From Sulfurimonas hongkongensis (lineage in GTDB: Bacteria > Campylobacterota > Campylobacteria > Campylobacterales > Sulfurimonadaceae): 64,000 nt of DNA. The position numbers and the translations under genes were made by a program. Location: assembly GCF_000445475.1 (NCBI RefSeq), contig NZ_AUPZ01000002.1, positions 124,001 through 188,000 on the forward strand, given 5' to 3'. The notes under the pieces are model-generated. The model was given only the letters and a program-made list of their open reading frames with translations. It ran no database searches and was not told where the DNA came from. Positions 17,227-27,338 of the stretch are shown here, piece after piece. The first letter of the stretch is position 1. Every line of letters begins with the position of its first letter.

Positions 17227-17963
17227 TATTTATGCTCCAAAGTTTTTAAAAAAATTTTCTCTATCTCACTAGATACTTCCTTCGCATGTTTCATAAAAAA
17301 GTAGTGATCGCCATCATAAATTTTTAGAGTTGAATCTTTTAAGAGTTTTTGCATTTTGTATGCAATACTAAGTGGTGTAGCTGTGTCTTTATCTCCCCAA
17401 CATAGAAGTGTCTTAGCTTCACTTGAACTAAACTCATCACTCAAGTCTTCATCTATAACATTTTTAAAAGTCTGATACATCGGTTCACTCAAACTTTTTG
17501 CATCCTCTGCAACAAAGAGTGAGCGAAATTTTGCAAGTCCAAAGAATTTGAAGAGTTTATATATAGCTATCTTAAGCTTTATTTTTAGAGGCTTTGGTAC
17601 CATTATTCCAGTACTTCCAACGAGAATGAGAACCTTAGGCTCAAGTAAAAGTGCTACTTTGCCACCAAAAGAGTGACCCAAAATAATATCTTTTGAGGCA
17701 TTTATATGAATCATAAAAAGCTCAACTATCCTTGCATAGTCTTTGGTACCAAGTGCCACACTAGATGTGCTTTTTCCAAACCCTGGCAAGTCTATATAGA
17801 TATGACGAAATGTGTCCATATATGGATGAAATGAGTTCTTCATAAGCTCCTTGTTACTTCCCCAACCGGGTAAAATCACTAGGTCTACTGGTCCATCATG
17901 GTTAAGTATCTCATAGCTTATATCAAAAGTATGTTGGTTGTACTGTATAGACTTTAGAGCCAT
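17226..17963 (-). CDS. alpha/beta hydrolase between ddl and murF
   Basis: The 245-residue protein has an oxyanion segment LPGWGSNKE, nucleophile elbow GHSFGG with S98, an acid in CWGDKDTATP and a histidine in YDGDHYFF, so the catalytic triad is complete. There is no signal peptide. It overlaps both neighbours by a base (ATG/stop fusions at 17226 and 17963). Its place between two D-Ala-D-Ala genes is conserved-looking and hints at a cell-wall-related role, but the substrate is unknown. BioH-like esterase activity is an alternative. Confidence 0.82.
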   Translation of the reverse strand: MALKSIQYNQHTFDISYEILNHDGPVDLVILPGWGSNKELMKNSFHPYMDTFRHIYIDLPGFGKSTSSVALGTKDYARIVELFMIHINASKDIILGHSFGGKVALLLEPKVLILVGSTGIMVPKPLKIKLKIAIYKLFKFFGLAKFRSLFVAEDAKSLSEPMYQTFKNVIDEDLSDEFSSSEAKTLLCWGDKDTATPLSIAYKMQKLLKDSTLKIYDGDHYFFMKHAKEVSSEIEKIFLKTLEHK

Positions 17964-19000
17964 TACTTACCTTTTGCTTTAGATATTGAGTGAATATACT
18001 CGTAGTTTGTTTTTGCTCTTTTTTGGGCTGTCAGTGATGATGCAAGTAGTTCTAGTGAGGTTTCGAAGTCGCCAAAAAGATAGTTAGCCATGGAGCCTGG
18101 GATTGGGTTTATCTCATTTAAATATACCTCTGAGTTTAAAACAAAAAAGTCACATCTAATGAGTGCACCTTCAAATAGATTTTTATAGATTTTTTCAAAA
18201 GTTGATTTTAGTTTTAACTCAACTGTTGAGTTAAGTTCTGCTTTTGCTACACTCTCTGAGCGAGAAAAGTCCATATATTTTTTCTCAAAATCTAAAAACT
18301 CATTTTTTTGTGGTTCTTCTATTATAGAGAAATGAAACTCCCCTTTTGCCATAAAACCAGCTAAATTATACTCTTTTATACCGCATATAAAAGGCTCAAT
18401 TATAACCGACCTATCAAACTCAAAAGCTACATCTAAAGCATAATCGAGTTCACTCTCTTCTTTTACAACACTCAAGCCGATGGAGCTTCCAAGTCTTGCA
18501 GGTTTTACAATAATAGGGTACTGTATATTTATGTTTTTATGTTCATTTGATGAGAGAACTTCATACTCTATAGTCTTTATCTTTTTAGCCTCACAGAGCC
18601 ACTTTGTGTATCTTTTATCATAAGAAAAAACACTAGCATCCACTCTAGGACCAATATATTTTATATCAAAAAAATCAAGTAAGGAGGGGATTGTTCCATC
18701 TTCTCCATCAGCTCCATGAATAAGATTTAAAACAACACCTGCATGCTTAGTTGAGCTAAACATACTCTTTTGCTCAAAGTAGCCATTTGTAAGGCTAAGT
18801 TGTGGCATCTTTTTATGCTCACCTTTAGAAAAGGTGCTAGCTCTCATCTTTGATGGCTCTATGAGGTAAAATTTATGATCTTGATCACAAAAGATAAAAC
18901 TTAGTTCATGAGTTGATAATTTTTCTTTTAAAGTTATAGCACTTATAATGCTAATCTCATGCTCAAAACTAGCTCCGCCAAATAAAATTGTTAATTTCAA
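17963..19000 (-). CDS. ddl: D-alanine--D-alanine ligase
   Basis: Ddl joins two D-alanines using ATP for peptidoglycan synthesis. The 345-residue protein has FGGASFEHEISI at the N-terminus, HGADGEDGTIPSLLD, KPARLGSSIGL in the ATP-grasp domain and NEINPIPGSM near the C-terminus, matching the family in order and length. It is the third gene of the fapA-ruvA-ddl-hydrolase-murF run and starts 36 bases after ruvA. Confidence 0.95.
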   Translation of the reverse strand: MKLTILFGGASFEHEISIISAITLKEKLSTHELSFIFCDQDHKFYLIEPSKMRASTFSKGEHKKMPQLSLTNGYFEQKSMFSSTKHAGVVLNLIHGADGEDGTIPSLLDFFDIKYIGPRVDASVFSYDKRYTKWLCEAKKIKTIEYEVLSSNEHKNINIQYPIIVKPARLGSSIGLSVVKEESELDYALDVAFEFDRSVIIEPFICGIKEYNLAGFMAKGEFHFSIIEEPQKNEFLDFEKKYMDFSRSESVAKAELNSTVELKLKSTFEKIYKNLFEGALIRCDFFVLNSEVYLNEINPIPGSMANYLFGDFETSLELLASSLTAQKRAKTNYEYIHSISKAKGK

Positions 19001-19036
19001 AATACATTTCCTTGTTTTAAAACTCGGATTATAGCA

Positions 19037-19603
19037 TTAAATAGTTTGAAGTAGTTTTAGAGCCTCTTTTACAAGTAGTGAAGTATCTTCGCTAGAGCAT
19101 GAGCTAAGAGCTTTAGAGATTTTATCTTTTTTAAATCCTAGTGATTGGAGTGCCTCACTAGCTTCGTTAAAGGCTTTGGTTTTTGGAACTTGTTCTGATG
19201 ATACAAGCTCTGCGTCAAAACCACTAAGCTCTACTAAAATCCGCCCCGCACTCTTAGGTCCAATACCAGGTACTTTTTTTACGCCATTTATATCTTTGTT
19301 GTTTATAAGAGTTGCAAACTGGTTAGGAGTATAAGTTGAGCAGATGGCGGTTGCAACCTTAGGTCCAACTCCACTTATTTTTATAAGTCTCTCAAACATT
19401 TTTTTCTCAGCCATATCTAAAAAACCAAAAAGAAGTTGTGCATCTTCGCGAACTATATGTCTTGTAAATAGTTTTGTTTCATCACTGCCTAGTGCTGAAA
19501 AAGTATGCAAAGATATAAAAACTTCATAAACTACACCATTAACATCTATATGAACCAGACTTGGCTCTTTATGTATGATATTGCCACTTAAACCTACTAT
19601 CAT
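19037..19603 (-). CDS. ruvA: Holliday junction branch migration protein RuvA
   Basis: RuvA binds four-way DNA junctions and loads RuvB. The 188-residue protein has the N-terminal OB fold (MIVGLSGNI, then LFTRHIVREDAQLLFGF), two helix-hairpin-helix motifs (ISGVGPKVA and VPGIGPKSAGRI) and a C-terminal domain (EALQSLGFKKDKI) that contacts RuvB. The start ATG directly follows the stop of the DUF342 gene. ruvB is not in the window. Confidence 0.95.
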   Translation of the reverse strand: MIVGLSGNIIHKEPSLVHIDVNGVVYEVFISLHTFSALGSDETKLFTRHIVREDAQLLFGFLDMAEKKMFERLIKISGVGPKVATAICSTYTPNQFATLINNKDINGVKKVPGIGPKSAGRILVELSGFDAELVSSEQVPKTKAFNEASEALQSLGFKKDKISKALSSCSSEDTSLLVKEALKLLQTI

Positions 19604-21511
19604 CTACTCTTTTACCGCCTCTATTTTATATTTTCCATCATCTGATTCTACTATTGCAAAGATTTTATCATGTGAGCCTTCAGGTGGTTTAAAAGAGACT
19701 TCTATTGGTGGGTCTACAAGCTTAAATATTATCTCATTATGTTCTGTCCATCTGTCTCTATTTATAATTCTTGCGTTAAAAATATTGTCTTGAAAAGATG
19801 CAGTTTTAGTTGTCAAAAGATTTAAATAGTCTCTCTTAGATGAGAACTCTTTTTTTATCTTAGCTAAATGTTCTCTCGCTTTTTTAAAATTATTGTACTG
19901 TTTTATAAACGAAGATGGCATCTTTACATTGTTTTTTTTATAATGAAGAAGTCGTTTTTTTACATCCTCAAAAGCTTTTTTATTGTTTTGAACCATTTCT
20001 GTATATTGTTCTATCTCTTGTTTTATGTTTTTTACACTTTTTTTTAGCTTTGAAATCTCTTCTTTGTTTTGGTTTAGCCCCTCTTTAACAGAGCCTTTAA
20101 GAAGTGGATCTATAACAAAAGTATTTTCACTACCTTGAAGTTTTTTTATCTCAATAAATCTAGATGCAACAGCATTAACATAAGAACCGCATCTCTCTAT
20201 GGTTACCTCTTTTGCTCTTATATGTCCACCTACACATTGGACGATATCGACTACATCTCCAGTTACCTCTCCGTGTTCTAGTCTTGTTATATGGATATTT
20301 TTTCCATACGCCTTTCCTTTATGAACATTTATGCGCAAGTTATCTGCTTTTATACTCGCCGTTTTGTGTGTTTGTCCGCCAACACTTGCTTTTAGTGCTT
20401 TTACCTGAGCATTTGGACCGACATTTCCTTCTATCTCTATCTCACTGACTTCAACTTCCATACCAGTCCCAATAGCATCTTTCATAACATCACTCTCTGT
20501 TACGCTAATATTTACATCAGAGTCAACGCCAGCGTGAATATTTCCAGTAGACCTAAAACTAATCTCATCTATATCTATATCAGACTTTATAGTATAAGCA
20601 TTGGCATCAAGAACTATATATCCATTTTCAACTGCTCTATACTCTATCTTATCATCACTCTCTATAATTTTGATAGTCTCATCAGTAGTAAAAGTAGGAG
20701 TATTTGACTCTAGTGGTTCTTTTGGTTCTAAAAATTCACCTCTACAGTTTCTACCAGGTGTTCCTTTTTTTGCTCTGATGTATTCCATAAGAAGTTCGTC
20801 TTTTTTTACACTCTTTATAAAGCCTCTGTTTGCATAGTCTATCTTTTCATTATCATCAATATTTTCTTTTTTTTCATAATGAAGTATTAAAGCGTCATTT
20901 TTTGTAAGTATAGGTTCATAGGACTCAGCTACAAGATGCATTTCGCTTTTTTCATATCTTGCACTCTCTTGAACTCTTACATATGCTGTTATTTTTGACA
21001 CAACACTTGGCATCATTGTGTCAAAAACATTTATAAGAATATTTGCACGAACCTTACTTTTATTTATAAGAGTGACTAAATCTTGCTCAAAATTTTTGTT
21101 ATATGAGATTTGTGAATCTTCTTTTATGCTTAGATATACTTTACACTTAGTAGCATTTGCACCAATTGCTAGATGAAAATCTTGATATGGATCACCTTCT
21201 ACTTTAGAAAAAATCTCTATCTCGTACATCTGCTTTAGACCAAAGTTTTTGTTAAGTAGGTTTTCTTTAGTTAGTAGTTTTTGTAGTTCTTCATCTGTAG
21301 CCTCTTCCCAATCTACTTCTTCATTATCCTTGTTTATCCTTGTATATGTCTGAACTTCTAGCACATTAAAATCAATAGAGTGAATACTAACGTCATTACT
21401 TTTTGCAATAGAAATCAACTCCTTTGCAACGTTTTGAGTTCGCACAACAGTTGGACGAATCTTAGTTTGTGATGATTGAGTACCTTTTTTGCCAGAAGCA
21501 AATATTGCCAT
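19604..21511 (-). CDS. FapA / DUF342 flagellar-assembly-type protein
   Basis: The 635-residue protein has the DUF342 beta-helix pattern: repeated short hydrophobic strands around 300-440 (ISFRSTGNIHAGV, VSEIEIEGNVGPNAQVKA, SVGGQTHKTASIKA) followed by a long coiled coil (about 470-560, KLKKSVKNIKQEIEQYTE). FapA proteins of this type affect flagellar assembly or polarity in Vibrio and Campylobacter relatives. There is no signal peptide. It is the first gene of the ruvA-ddl-murF run; murJ diverges from it. Confidence 0.8.
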   Translation of the reverse strand: MAIFASGKKGTQSSQTKIRPTVVRTQNVAKELISIAKSNDVSIHSIDFNVLEVQTYTRINKDNEEVDWEEATDEELQKLLTKENLLNKNFGLKQMYEIEIFSKVEGDPYQDFHLAIGANATKCKVYLSIKEDSQISYNKNFEQDLVTLINKSKVRANILINVFDTMMPSVVSKITAYVRVQESARYEKSEMHLVAESYEPILTKNDALILHYEKKENIDDNEKIDYANRGFIKSVKKDELLMEYIRAKKGTPGRNCRGEFLEPKEPLESNTPTFTTDETIKIIESDDKIEYRAVENGYIVLDANAYTIKSDIDIDEISFRSTGNIHAGVDSDVNISVTESDVMKDAIGTGMEVEVSEIEIEGNVGPNAQVKALKASVGGQTHKTASIKADNLRINVHKGKAYGKNIHITRLEHGEVTGDVVDIVQCVGGHIRAKEVTIERCGSYVNAVASRFIEIKKLQGSENTFVIDPLLKGSVKEGLNQNKEEISKLKKSVKNIKQEIEQYTEMVQNNKKAFEDVKKRLLHYKKNNVKMPSSFIKQYNNFKKAREHLAKIKKEFSSKRDYLNLLTTKTASFQDNIFNARIINRDRWTEHNEIIFKLVDPPIEVSFKPPEGSHDKIFAIVESDDGKYKIEAVKE

Positions 21512-21626
21512 AACTACCTACCAAATAATTTTTATAATACATTTTAATCTAATCTTTGTTAAACTTTCGTAAATATAGCGAAATATCGACAAAATCAAGA
21601 CAATATTGAGACAAAGTAGCCCTTTT

Positions 21627-23030
21627 ATGTTTAGATCCATTTTTACAAATAGTTTCGGAATACTCTTCTCTAGAATACTTGGATTTCTTAGAGATTTACT
21701 CACTGCCTCGGCTTTGGGTGCGAGTGTTTATAGCGATATTTTCTTTATCGCTTTTAAATTACCAAATCTTTTTCGCCGAATCTTTGCAGAGGGTGCCTTT
21801 ACACAAGTATTCATTCCAGCTTATGCACACTCTAAACACAAGTCCGTTTTTTCAGCAAGTATTTTTTTAATCTTTTTATCAATAATTCTTATAATAACTT
21901 TGCTTGTCAACATTCTACCATCTCTTGCCACTCAAACCATAGCTATAGGTTTTGATGATGAAACTATAAGGCTTGCATCCCCTTTTGTTGCTATAAATTT
22001 CTGGTATCTTCCACTCATTTTTATAATGACTTTTTTAAGTACAATGCTTCAATACAAAAAACACTTTGCAACAACAGCATTCTCAACTGCACTGCTAAAT
22101 ATCTCTCTTATTTTAGCTCTACTACTCTCACAAGACAAATCTCAACTAGAGATAGTTTATTACCTTAGTTTTGGTGTAGTTATAGGTGGGGTTTTACAGC
22201 TCATCGTACACTTAATAGCTATACACAAACTAGGCCTTTTTAAACCTTTGTATGGTGGTTTTAAGTACATAAAAACAAAATCCATTCACATAAAAGAAGA
22301 ATCAAAAAAGTTTAAAAAGCAGTTTTTTCCTGCGATGTGGGGCAACTCAACTCCACAAGTTAGTGCTTTTTTAGACACCATCTTAGCATCATTTCTAGCA
22401 ACTGGTTCCATCAGCTATCTCTACTATGCAAACCGTATCTTTCAACTCCCACTAGCACTTTTTGCTATTGCAACTTCCATAGCACTCTTTCCTAGTGTGG
22501 CTAGATATATTAAAAACAAACAAAACAACGAAGCGAAAGCCTATATGAAAAAGGCTTTTTGGTTTTTAACATTTTTACTAACTGCAAGCACCATTGGTGG
22601 CATCATACTCTCTCATGAGATAGTTTGGCTCTTGTTTGAGAGAGGTTCATTTACCGCAGAGGACACGACAAACTCAAGTACAGTTCTTCAGATGTATATG
22701 ATAGGACTTCTGCCACTTGGACTTCAAAAACTCTTTTTGCTTTGGTTATATGCAAATGAAAGACAACTCCACGCTGCAAAGATAGCAACATTTTCACTTC
22801 TTTTCTATGTTATCTTTGCACTAACACTTATAGCTCCAATGGGAGCCGCTGGATTAGCATTAGCTGGGACTATCAGCGGTTTTGCGGGCTTCACTCTGAC
22901 TGTAAAAGCCTTTGGCATAAAAGACTTTTTAGAGATGCTAGGCTTAAAAAACATAATATATCTCATAGTTGGCTCTACAGCTTTAAGTCTCTTGCTTTTA
23001 GCTTTTAAGAGTTTTATCTCTGTGCTATAA
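21627..23030 (+). CDS. murJ: lipid II flippase MurJ
   Basis: MurJ flips lipid II across the inner membrane. The protein has ~14 hydrophobic segments and the MVF-family motifs SRILGFLRDLLTA near the N-terminus, PNLFRRIFAEGAFTQVF and LYYANRIFQLPLALF. A TTG at 21606 would add seven residues, but the ATG at 21627 (MFRSIFTNSFGILF) fits the family start, giving 467 residues. It is divergent from the fapA-like gene and 30 bases before cysS. Peptidoglycan precursor genes ddl and murF are close by on the other strand. Confidence 0.92.
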   Translation: MFRSIFTNSFGILFSRILGFLRDLLTASALGASVYSDIFFIAFKLPNLFRRIFAEGAFTQVFIPAYAHSKHKSVFSASIFLIFLSIILIITLLVNILPSLATQTIAIGFDDETIRLASPFVAINFWYLPLIFIMTFLSTMLQYKKHFATTAFSTALLNISLILALLLSQDKSQLEIVYYLSFGVVIGGVLQLIVHLIAIHKLGLFKPLYGGFKYIKTKSIHIKEESKKFKKQFFPAMWGNSTPQVSAFLDTILASFLATGSISYLYYANRIFQLPLALFAIATSIALFPSVARYIKNKQNNEAKAYMKKAFWFLTFLLTASTIGGIILSHEIVWLLFERGSFTAEDTTNSSTVLQMYMIGLLPLGLQKLFLLWLYANERQLHAAKIATFSLLFYVIFALTLIAPMGAAGLALAGTISGFAGFTLTVKAFGIKDFLEMLGLKNIIYLIVGSTALSLLLLAFKSFISVL

Positions 23031-23060
23031 TTCGACAAAATTTAAACTAAAAAGATTTAT

Positions 23061-24461
23061 ATGAAGATTTACGATTCACAACAAAAAATAAAACGAGAAT
23101 TCATCCCTCAAGATAAAAACAATGTAACACTATATGTTTGCGGTCCAACAGTCTATGATGATGCTCACTTAGGTCATGCAAAGAGTGCTTTAGTTTTTGA
23201 CCTGCTTTGTAGAGTTTTGCGTGCGAATGGATACAAGGTTACTTATGCTAGAAATATCACAGATATTGATGATAAGATTATAAAAAAAGCACAGCAAGAG
23301 AACAAAACTATAAAAGAGATAACAGAGTTTTACACTGAGGCTTATCATAAAGAGATGTCAAAGCTTGGAGTTATAAGACCAGATATTGAGCCAAAAGCTA
23401 CAGAGTCGCTAGATGCCATGATAGAGTTTATCCAAAGACTCATAGATAAAAATCACGCCTATAAAACAGAAGATGGAGATGTATATTTTGATACTTCAAG
23501 CGATGCTGAGTATCTAAGCCTCTCAAAAAGAGTCCAAGAAGAAGAAGATAAACTTCAAAGAGTTGAGAGCTCATCACAAAAGAGAAGCAGTGCTGATTTT
23601 GCTCTTTGGAAGAGTATAAAAGATGGAAGTGTTACATTTGACTCCCCTTATGGTAAGGGTCGCCCAGGTTGGCATCTTGAGTGTTCTGCTATGATAGAAA
23701 AACATTTAGCAAAGCCTAATCTTAAGTTTAGTGTAGATATCCACGGCGGAGGAGCAGACCTACTCTTTCCTCACCATGAAAATGAAGCTGCACAGACAAG
23801 ATGTGCAACAGATCACACACTAGCTGCTTACTGGATGCACAACGGTTTTGTAAACATAGATGGCCAAAAGATGTCAAAGAGTTTGGGCAATAGCTTTTTT
23901 CTCAAAGATGCGCTAAAAGAGTACGATGGAGAGGTTTTACGGTTTTATCTTCTTAGCACTCATTATAGAAGCAACTTTAACTTCAACACTGTGGACTTAG
24001 ATCTTGCTAAAAAAAGACTTGACAAGATCTACAGACTAAAAAAACGACTCTTTGGACTTAGTGGATCAACAGATGCAAGTGAGTTTAAAGATGCACTCTT
24101 AGAAGCTCTAAGTGATGACATGAACATCTCTTTAGCACTAAGCCTCATTGATGAGATGATATCAAATGCAAATGAGACTCTTGATAGTGCTGGCAAACAT
24201 AAAGTGCTTAAAAAAGAGATTATTTCAAACCTTGCTTTTATAAAAGAAATTTTAGGTTTTGGTGTTAAAAATCCTTACGAATACTTCCAATCAGGGGTAG
24301 ATGAGGCGACTAAAGAGAAGCTAAGAGAGCTAATATCAAAAAGAGATGTGGCAAAAAAAGAGAAAGACTTTGCAACTTCTGATAAACTCAGAGATGAAAT
24401 ATTATCCTTTGGAGTAAACATAATGGACACCCCACAAGGCACTTTTTGGGAGAAAGTATAA
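23061..24461 (+). CDS. cysS: cysteinyl-tRNA synthetase
   Basis: Class I synthetase of 466 residues with the HIGH-type motif DDAHLGHAKSA near residue 35, YARNITDIDDK, zinc-ligand region ECSA and HHENEAAQT, and KMSKSLGN at about residue 270. The length is typical. The ATG is 31 bases after murJ and probably belongs to the same transcript. Confidence 0.97.
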   Translation: MKIYDSQQKIKREFIPQDKNNVTLYVCGPTVYDDAHLGHAKSALVFDLLCRVLRANGYKVTYARNITDIDDKIIKKAQQENKTIKEITEFYTEAYHKEMSKLGVIRPDIEPKATESLDAMIEFIQRLIDKNHAYKTEDGDVYFDTSSDAEYLSLSKRVQEEEDKLQRVESSSQKRSSADFALWKSIKDGSVTFDSPYGKGRPGWHLECSAMIEKHLAKPNLKFSVDIHGGGADLLFPHHENEAAQTRCATDHTLAAYWMHNGFVNIDGQKMSKSLGNSFFLKDALKEYDGEVLRFYLLSTHYRSNFNFNTVDLDLAKKRLDKIYRLKKRLFGLSGSTDASEFKDALLEALSDDMNISLALSLIDEMISNANETLDSAGKHKVLKKEIISNLAFIKEILGFGVKNPYEYFQSGVDEATKEKLRELISKRDVAKKEKDFATSDKLRDEILSFGVNIMDTPQGTFWEKV

Positions 24462-24531
24462 GCGCTTATTTAAAGAGCTATTAAATATTAACAATAGTAC
24501 AATTTAACAAAAGCTTATCTAAGGCACACAA

Positions 24532-25155
24532 ATGGTTTATGAATTATCAAACCCAGTTACAAAAACATTAATTACTCACTTAAGAGATCAAAAAAGTGAT
24601 GCCATTCGTTTTAGACATACAGTTGCAGAGCTTACAAAGCAACTTGTTTATGAAGCATTAAAAGAGTTCCCCTTAGTCCAAAAGAACATAAAGACTTGGC
24701 AAGGAGAACAAAATTTTGGCACTATTGATGAAAAAAATATAGTCGTAGCATCTGTTTTGAGAGCAGGTATGCCTATGTTAGATAGTGCTATAGAACTTCT
24801 TCCTGAAAGCACTGCAGGCTTTTTGGCAATGAAAAGAGATGAGATTACACATAAAAGTGTTCTCTATTATGACAGACTTCCTGAGTGTAGAGAAAAAACT
24901 ATACTTTTAGTTGACCCGATGCTAGCAACAGGTGGTTCAATGTGCGATGCGATAGAGCTTATTAAAAGTAAAAATCCTATGAAAATAATTATGCTCAACA
25001 TTATCGGTGCACCTGAAGGCATAGATGTAGTAACCTCTGTACATCCTGATGTTGATATCTATATTTCACAGATAGATGAAAGACTAAATAGTAACAAGTT
25101 CATAATTCCAGGTCTAGGAGATGTAGGTGACCGCTCTTACAACACGGTTGAATAG
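24532..25155 (+). CDS. upp: uracil phosphoribosyltransferase
   Basis: Upp salvages uracil to UMP with PRPP. The 207-residue protein has VLRAGMPML, the PRPP loop VDPMLATGGSM and the uracil-binding C-terminus FIIPGLGDVGDRSY. It is transcribed toward the CitE-like gene; a short GTGCT-AA-AGCAC hairpin (25178-25189) at the convergent junction may help termination. Confidence 0.96.
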   Translation: MVYELSNPVTKTLITHLRDQKSDAIRFRHTVAELTKQLVYEALKEFPLVQKNIKTWQGEQNFGTIDEKNIVVASVLRAGMPMLDSAIELLPESTAGFLAMKRDEITHKSVLYYDRLPECREKTILLVDPMLATGGSMCDAIELIKSKNPMKIIMLNIIGAPEGIDVVTSVHPDVDIYISQIDERLNSNKFIIPGLGDVGDRSYNTVE

Positions 25156-25169
25156 TAAATTTATTATTT

Positions 25170-26081
25170 TTATAAAAGTGCTAAAGCACCTTTATATATT
25201 GGCTCGTCTATAAAGCCGTACTCAGGGTGAGTAAAGCCTGTAACTCCATTTTCTCTTCGCATCTCAAATAGTTTTACTATCTCTTTTGCCCTTTTTATCT
25301 CAAGTTCACTATAAGAAAAGGTTTTATTTACCAATCTTACTTGTGCTGGAGAGATACAAGCTTTTGCATCGTAGCCTAAAGATTTTTCAAGCTCTATCCA
25401 TTTTGAAAATTCATCTAGTTTTTCAAACTCCTGGTAAACAAAAGAGACAGCTTTGACTCCCATAGCTCTTGAGCTTACTAAGAAGTGCGTAAGTATGTAG
25501 ATTATAGTAGGATTATCAATCTTTAACAGACTTTGAGGAAGCCTCAAATCTGCTAAAAGATCTAAGATGCCTAGATAAAATGTAGTAACTCTTTTCTTTA
25601 CCCGCAAAGTTGCCAAGTTATGCCACGCTTCTGAGGTTTCTATGGAGAGATGAAGCTCTATATCTTCATCTAAAAGAGCCAAAACACTCTCTACCTCTTT
25701 TTTTGTTTTTATCTTTGAGACTCTTATGGCATCTGGCATAAACTGGTTTAGATAAGCTATCTCATCATAACCGCCCTCTTCAAGTGCGTTTACTCTCACT
25801 ACGAGCTTTTTACTACACTCTTTATGCTTGACTAGATATATAGCACAAAGGGCTAATGCAAGAGGTTTATCTTCTTTGCTTACCCCATCTTCAAGGTTTA
25901 AAATTATGCAGTCTGCTTCAAGCTCACTTATCTTTTCTAAGTGTTTTATTTTATTGCATGAGAGCATAAGCACTGATGTAAAATCATCTCTTTTGTTTAA
26001 AACTCTAACTGTTGGCACAACCATAGCGTCTAGAGCTTCTACATCTCTTTGTTTAAAAGCTTGCACAATTTTACTTAACAT
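25170..26081 (-). CDS. HpcH/HpaI aldolase, citrate lyase beta-subunit (CitE)-like
   Basis: The 303-residue protein follows the CitE-like TIM barrel: an arginine/lysine-rich opening, ILNLEDGVSKEDK with the metal-ligand region, VVRVNALEEGG, a glutamate in LSIETSEAW and the C-terminal KACISPAQV. Related enzymes cleave citryl-, malyl- or methylmalyl-type CoA thioesters. No citrate lyase alpha or gamma genes are nearby, so a true citrate lyase role is unlikely. It overlaps the cytochrome gene by 11 bases. The substrate is not known. Confidence 0.8.
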   Translation of the reverse strand: MLSKIVQAFKQRDVEALDAMVVPTVRVLNKRDDFTSVLMLSCNKIKHLEKISELEADCIILNLEDGVSKEDKPLALALCAIYLVKHKECSKKLVVRVNALEEGGYDEIAYLNQFMPDAIRVSKIKTKKEVESVLALLDEDIELHLSIETSEAWHNLATLRVKKRVTTFYLGILDLLADLRLPQSLLKIDNPTIIYILTHFLVSSRAMGVKAVSFVYQEFEKLDEFSKWIELEKSLGYDAKACISPAQVRLVNKTFSYSELEIKRAKEIVKLFEMRRENGVTGFTHPEYGFIDEPIYKGALALL

Positions 26082-26409
26082 TTTTTTTCGCTTCTTGTAG
26101 GTAAAGATAGAGTGCTTGAATCTCTTTTTTAGTTAAAAAGTATCTTGGCATCCCATCTTTTCGCTCATTTAGTGAGTTAAAAAAGTACTCAAAATCTAGT
26201 TCATTTATAACTGGTCCAGTAAAGTTTTTTTGTTTTTTTTTATCTATGTAAGTTGCAACTATCTTGCCCTCGCCTTTGTCTCCATGACAGTTATGACAAC
26301 CTATGCCTCTTGGATTTTTGTAGAGTTGAGATGCGTACTCTAGTGGAGTTATAAAAGAACTAGATGCAAAGAGGTAGAGTGGAAAGATTAAAATCAATAT
26401 ATTTTTCAT
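26071..26409 (-). CDS. small monohaem c-type cytochrome
   Basis: An ATG at 26409 gives a 112-residue protein with a signal peptide (MKNILILIFPLYLFA) and one haem motif, GCHNCHGDKGEG, with a likely axial methionine in the GMPRYFLT segment. It would be a periplasmic electron carrier of the cytochrome c class I type. A longer reading frame up to 26499 would run across the folD start and lacks a signal peptide, so I reject it. It overlaps the start of the CitE-like gene. Confidence 0.85.
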   Translation of the reverse strand: MKNILILIFPLYLFASSSFITPLEYASQLYKNPRGIGCHNCHGDKGEGKIVATYIDKKKQKNFTGPVINELDFEYFFNSLNERKDGMPRYFLTKKEIQALYLYLQEAKKNVK

Positions 26410-26468
26410 AAAGCGACCTATTATTATTGGAGTGATATAATATCGAAAAAATAATTTATGGGGTTTAA

Positions 26469-27338
26469 ATGCAGTTATTAGATGGCAAAGCACTCTCAAA
26501 AAAAATAGAAGAAAAAGTAGCTAGTGATGTTAAAGAGCTAAAATCAACTTGCGGATGCACGCCTGGTTTAGCTGTTGTTTTAGTTGGAAAAGATCCAGCA
26601 AGTCAAGCTTACGTAAATATGAAGAAAAAAGCTTGCGATAGAGTCGGTTTTTACTCCATCACTCATGAGATGCCAGAGACTATCTCTCAAGAGGCTATTG
26701 AGAAAAGCATAATTAAGATGAATAATGACTCAAGTATAGATGGTATACTCATTCAACTCCCCCTTCCATCACACATAGATACAACTAAACTTTTAGAACT
26801 TGTCACACCAGAGAAAGATGTTGATGGCTTTCATCCCTTTAATGTAGGAAGGCTCACAACTGGACTTGATGGCTTTGTTCCTTGTACACCACTTGGTGTC
26901 ATGGACTTGTTAAAAGAGTACAATATCGATGTAGAGGGGAAAAACTGCGTTGTAGTTGGAGCATCAAACATAGTTGGAAAACCTATGGCATCACTCTTAC
27001 TAAACGCAAATGCAACAGTTGAGATATGCCATATATTTACAGATGACCTCAAAAAACACACACTTGCTGCAGATATGATTTTTGTAGGAGTTGGAGTGAT
27101 AAATCTCATCAAAGAAGATATGGTTAAAGATGGTGCTGTTGTTGTAGATATCGGTATCAATCGTGCCCAAAATGGAAAACTAGTAGGTGACGTTGACTTT
27201 GAGAGAGTTAGTAAAAAATGCTCTTACATCACTCCTGTTCCTGGCGGAGTTGGTCCTATGACAATAGCAATGCTTCTCTCTAACACTCTAAAAGCAGCTA
27301 AAGCTAATGCTCTTAAACTAAAAGAGGCACAAGTTTAA
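26469..27338 (+). CDS. folD: bifunctional methylenetetrahydrofolate dehydrogenase/cyclohydrolase
   Basis: FolD interconverts methylene-, methenyl- and 10-formyl-THF. The 289-residue protein has the family motifs VGKDPASQAYVNMKKKAC with the catalytic lysine, ILIQLPLP, EKDVDGFHP, VVGASNIVGKPMA and TPVPGGVGPMT. Length is standard. Its last base is shared with the lepB ATG. 10-formyl-THF, its product, is also the substrate proposed for HypX encoded at 52952-54658. Confidence 0.97.
   Translation: MQLLDGKALSKKIEEKVASDVKELKSTCGCTPGLAVVLVGKDPASQAYVNMKKKACDRVGFYSITHEMPETISQEAIEKSIIKMNNDSSIDGILIQLPLPSHIDTTKLLELVTPEKDVDGFHPFNVGRLTTGLDGFVPCTPLGVMDLLKEYNIDVEGKNCVVVGASNIVGKPMASLLLNANATVEICHIFTDDLKKHTLAADMIFVGVGVINLIKEDMVKDGAVVVDIGINRAQNGKLVGDVDFERVSKKCSYITPVPGGVGPMTIAMLLSNTLKAAKANALKLKEAQV

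Noticed and set aside
20212-20448. Leucine-rich plus-strand open frame inside the DUF342 gene
   Set aside because: It is an antisense shadow of a well-supported gene; its composition reflects the complementary strand.
26410-26499. N-terminal extension of the small cytochrome c
   Set aside because: It overlaps the folD start on the other strand and hides the signal peptide that begins at the ATG at 26409.
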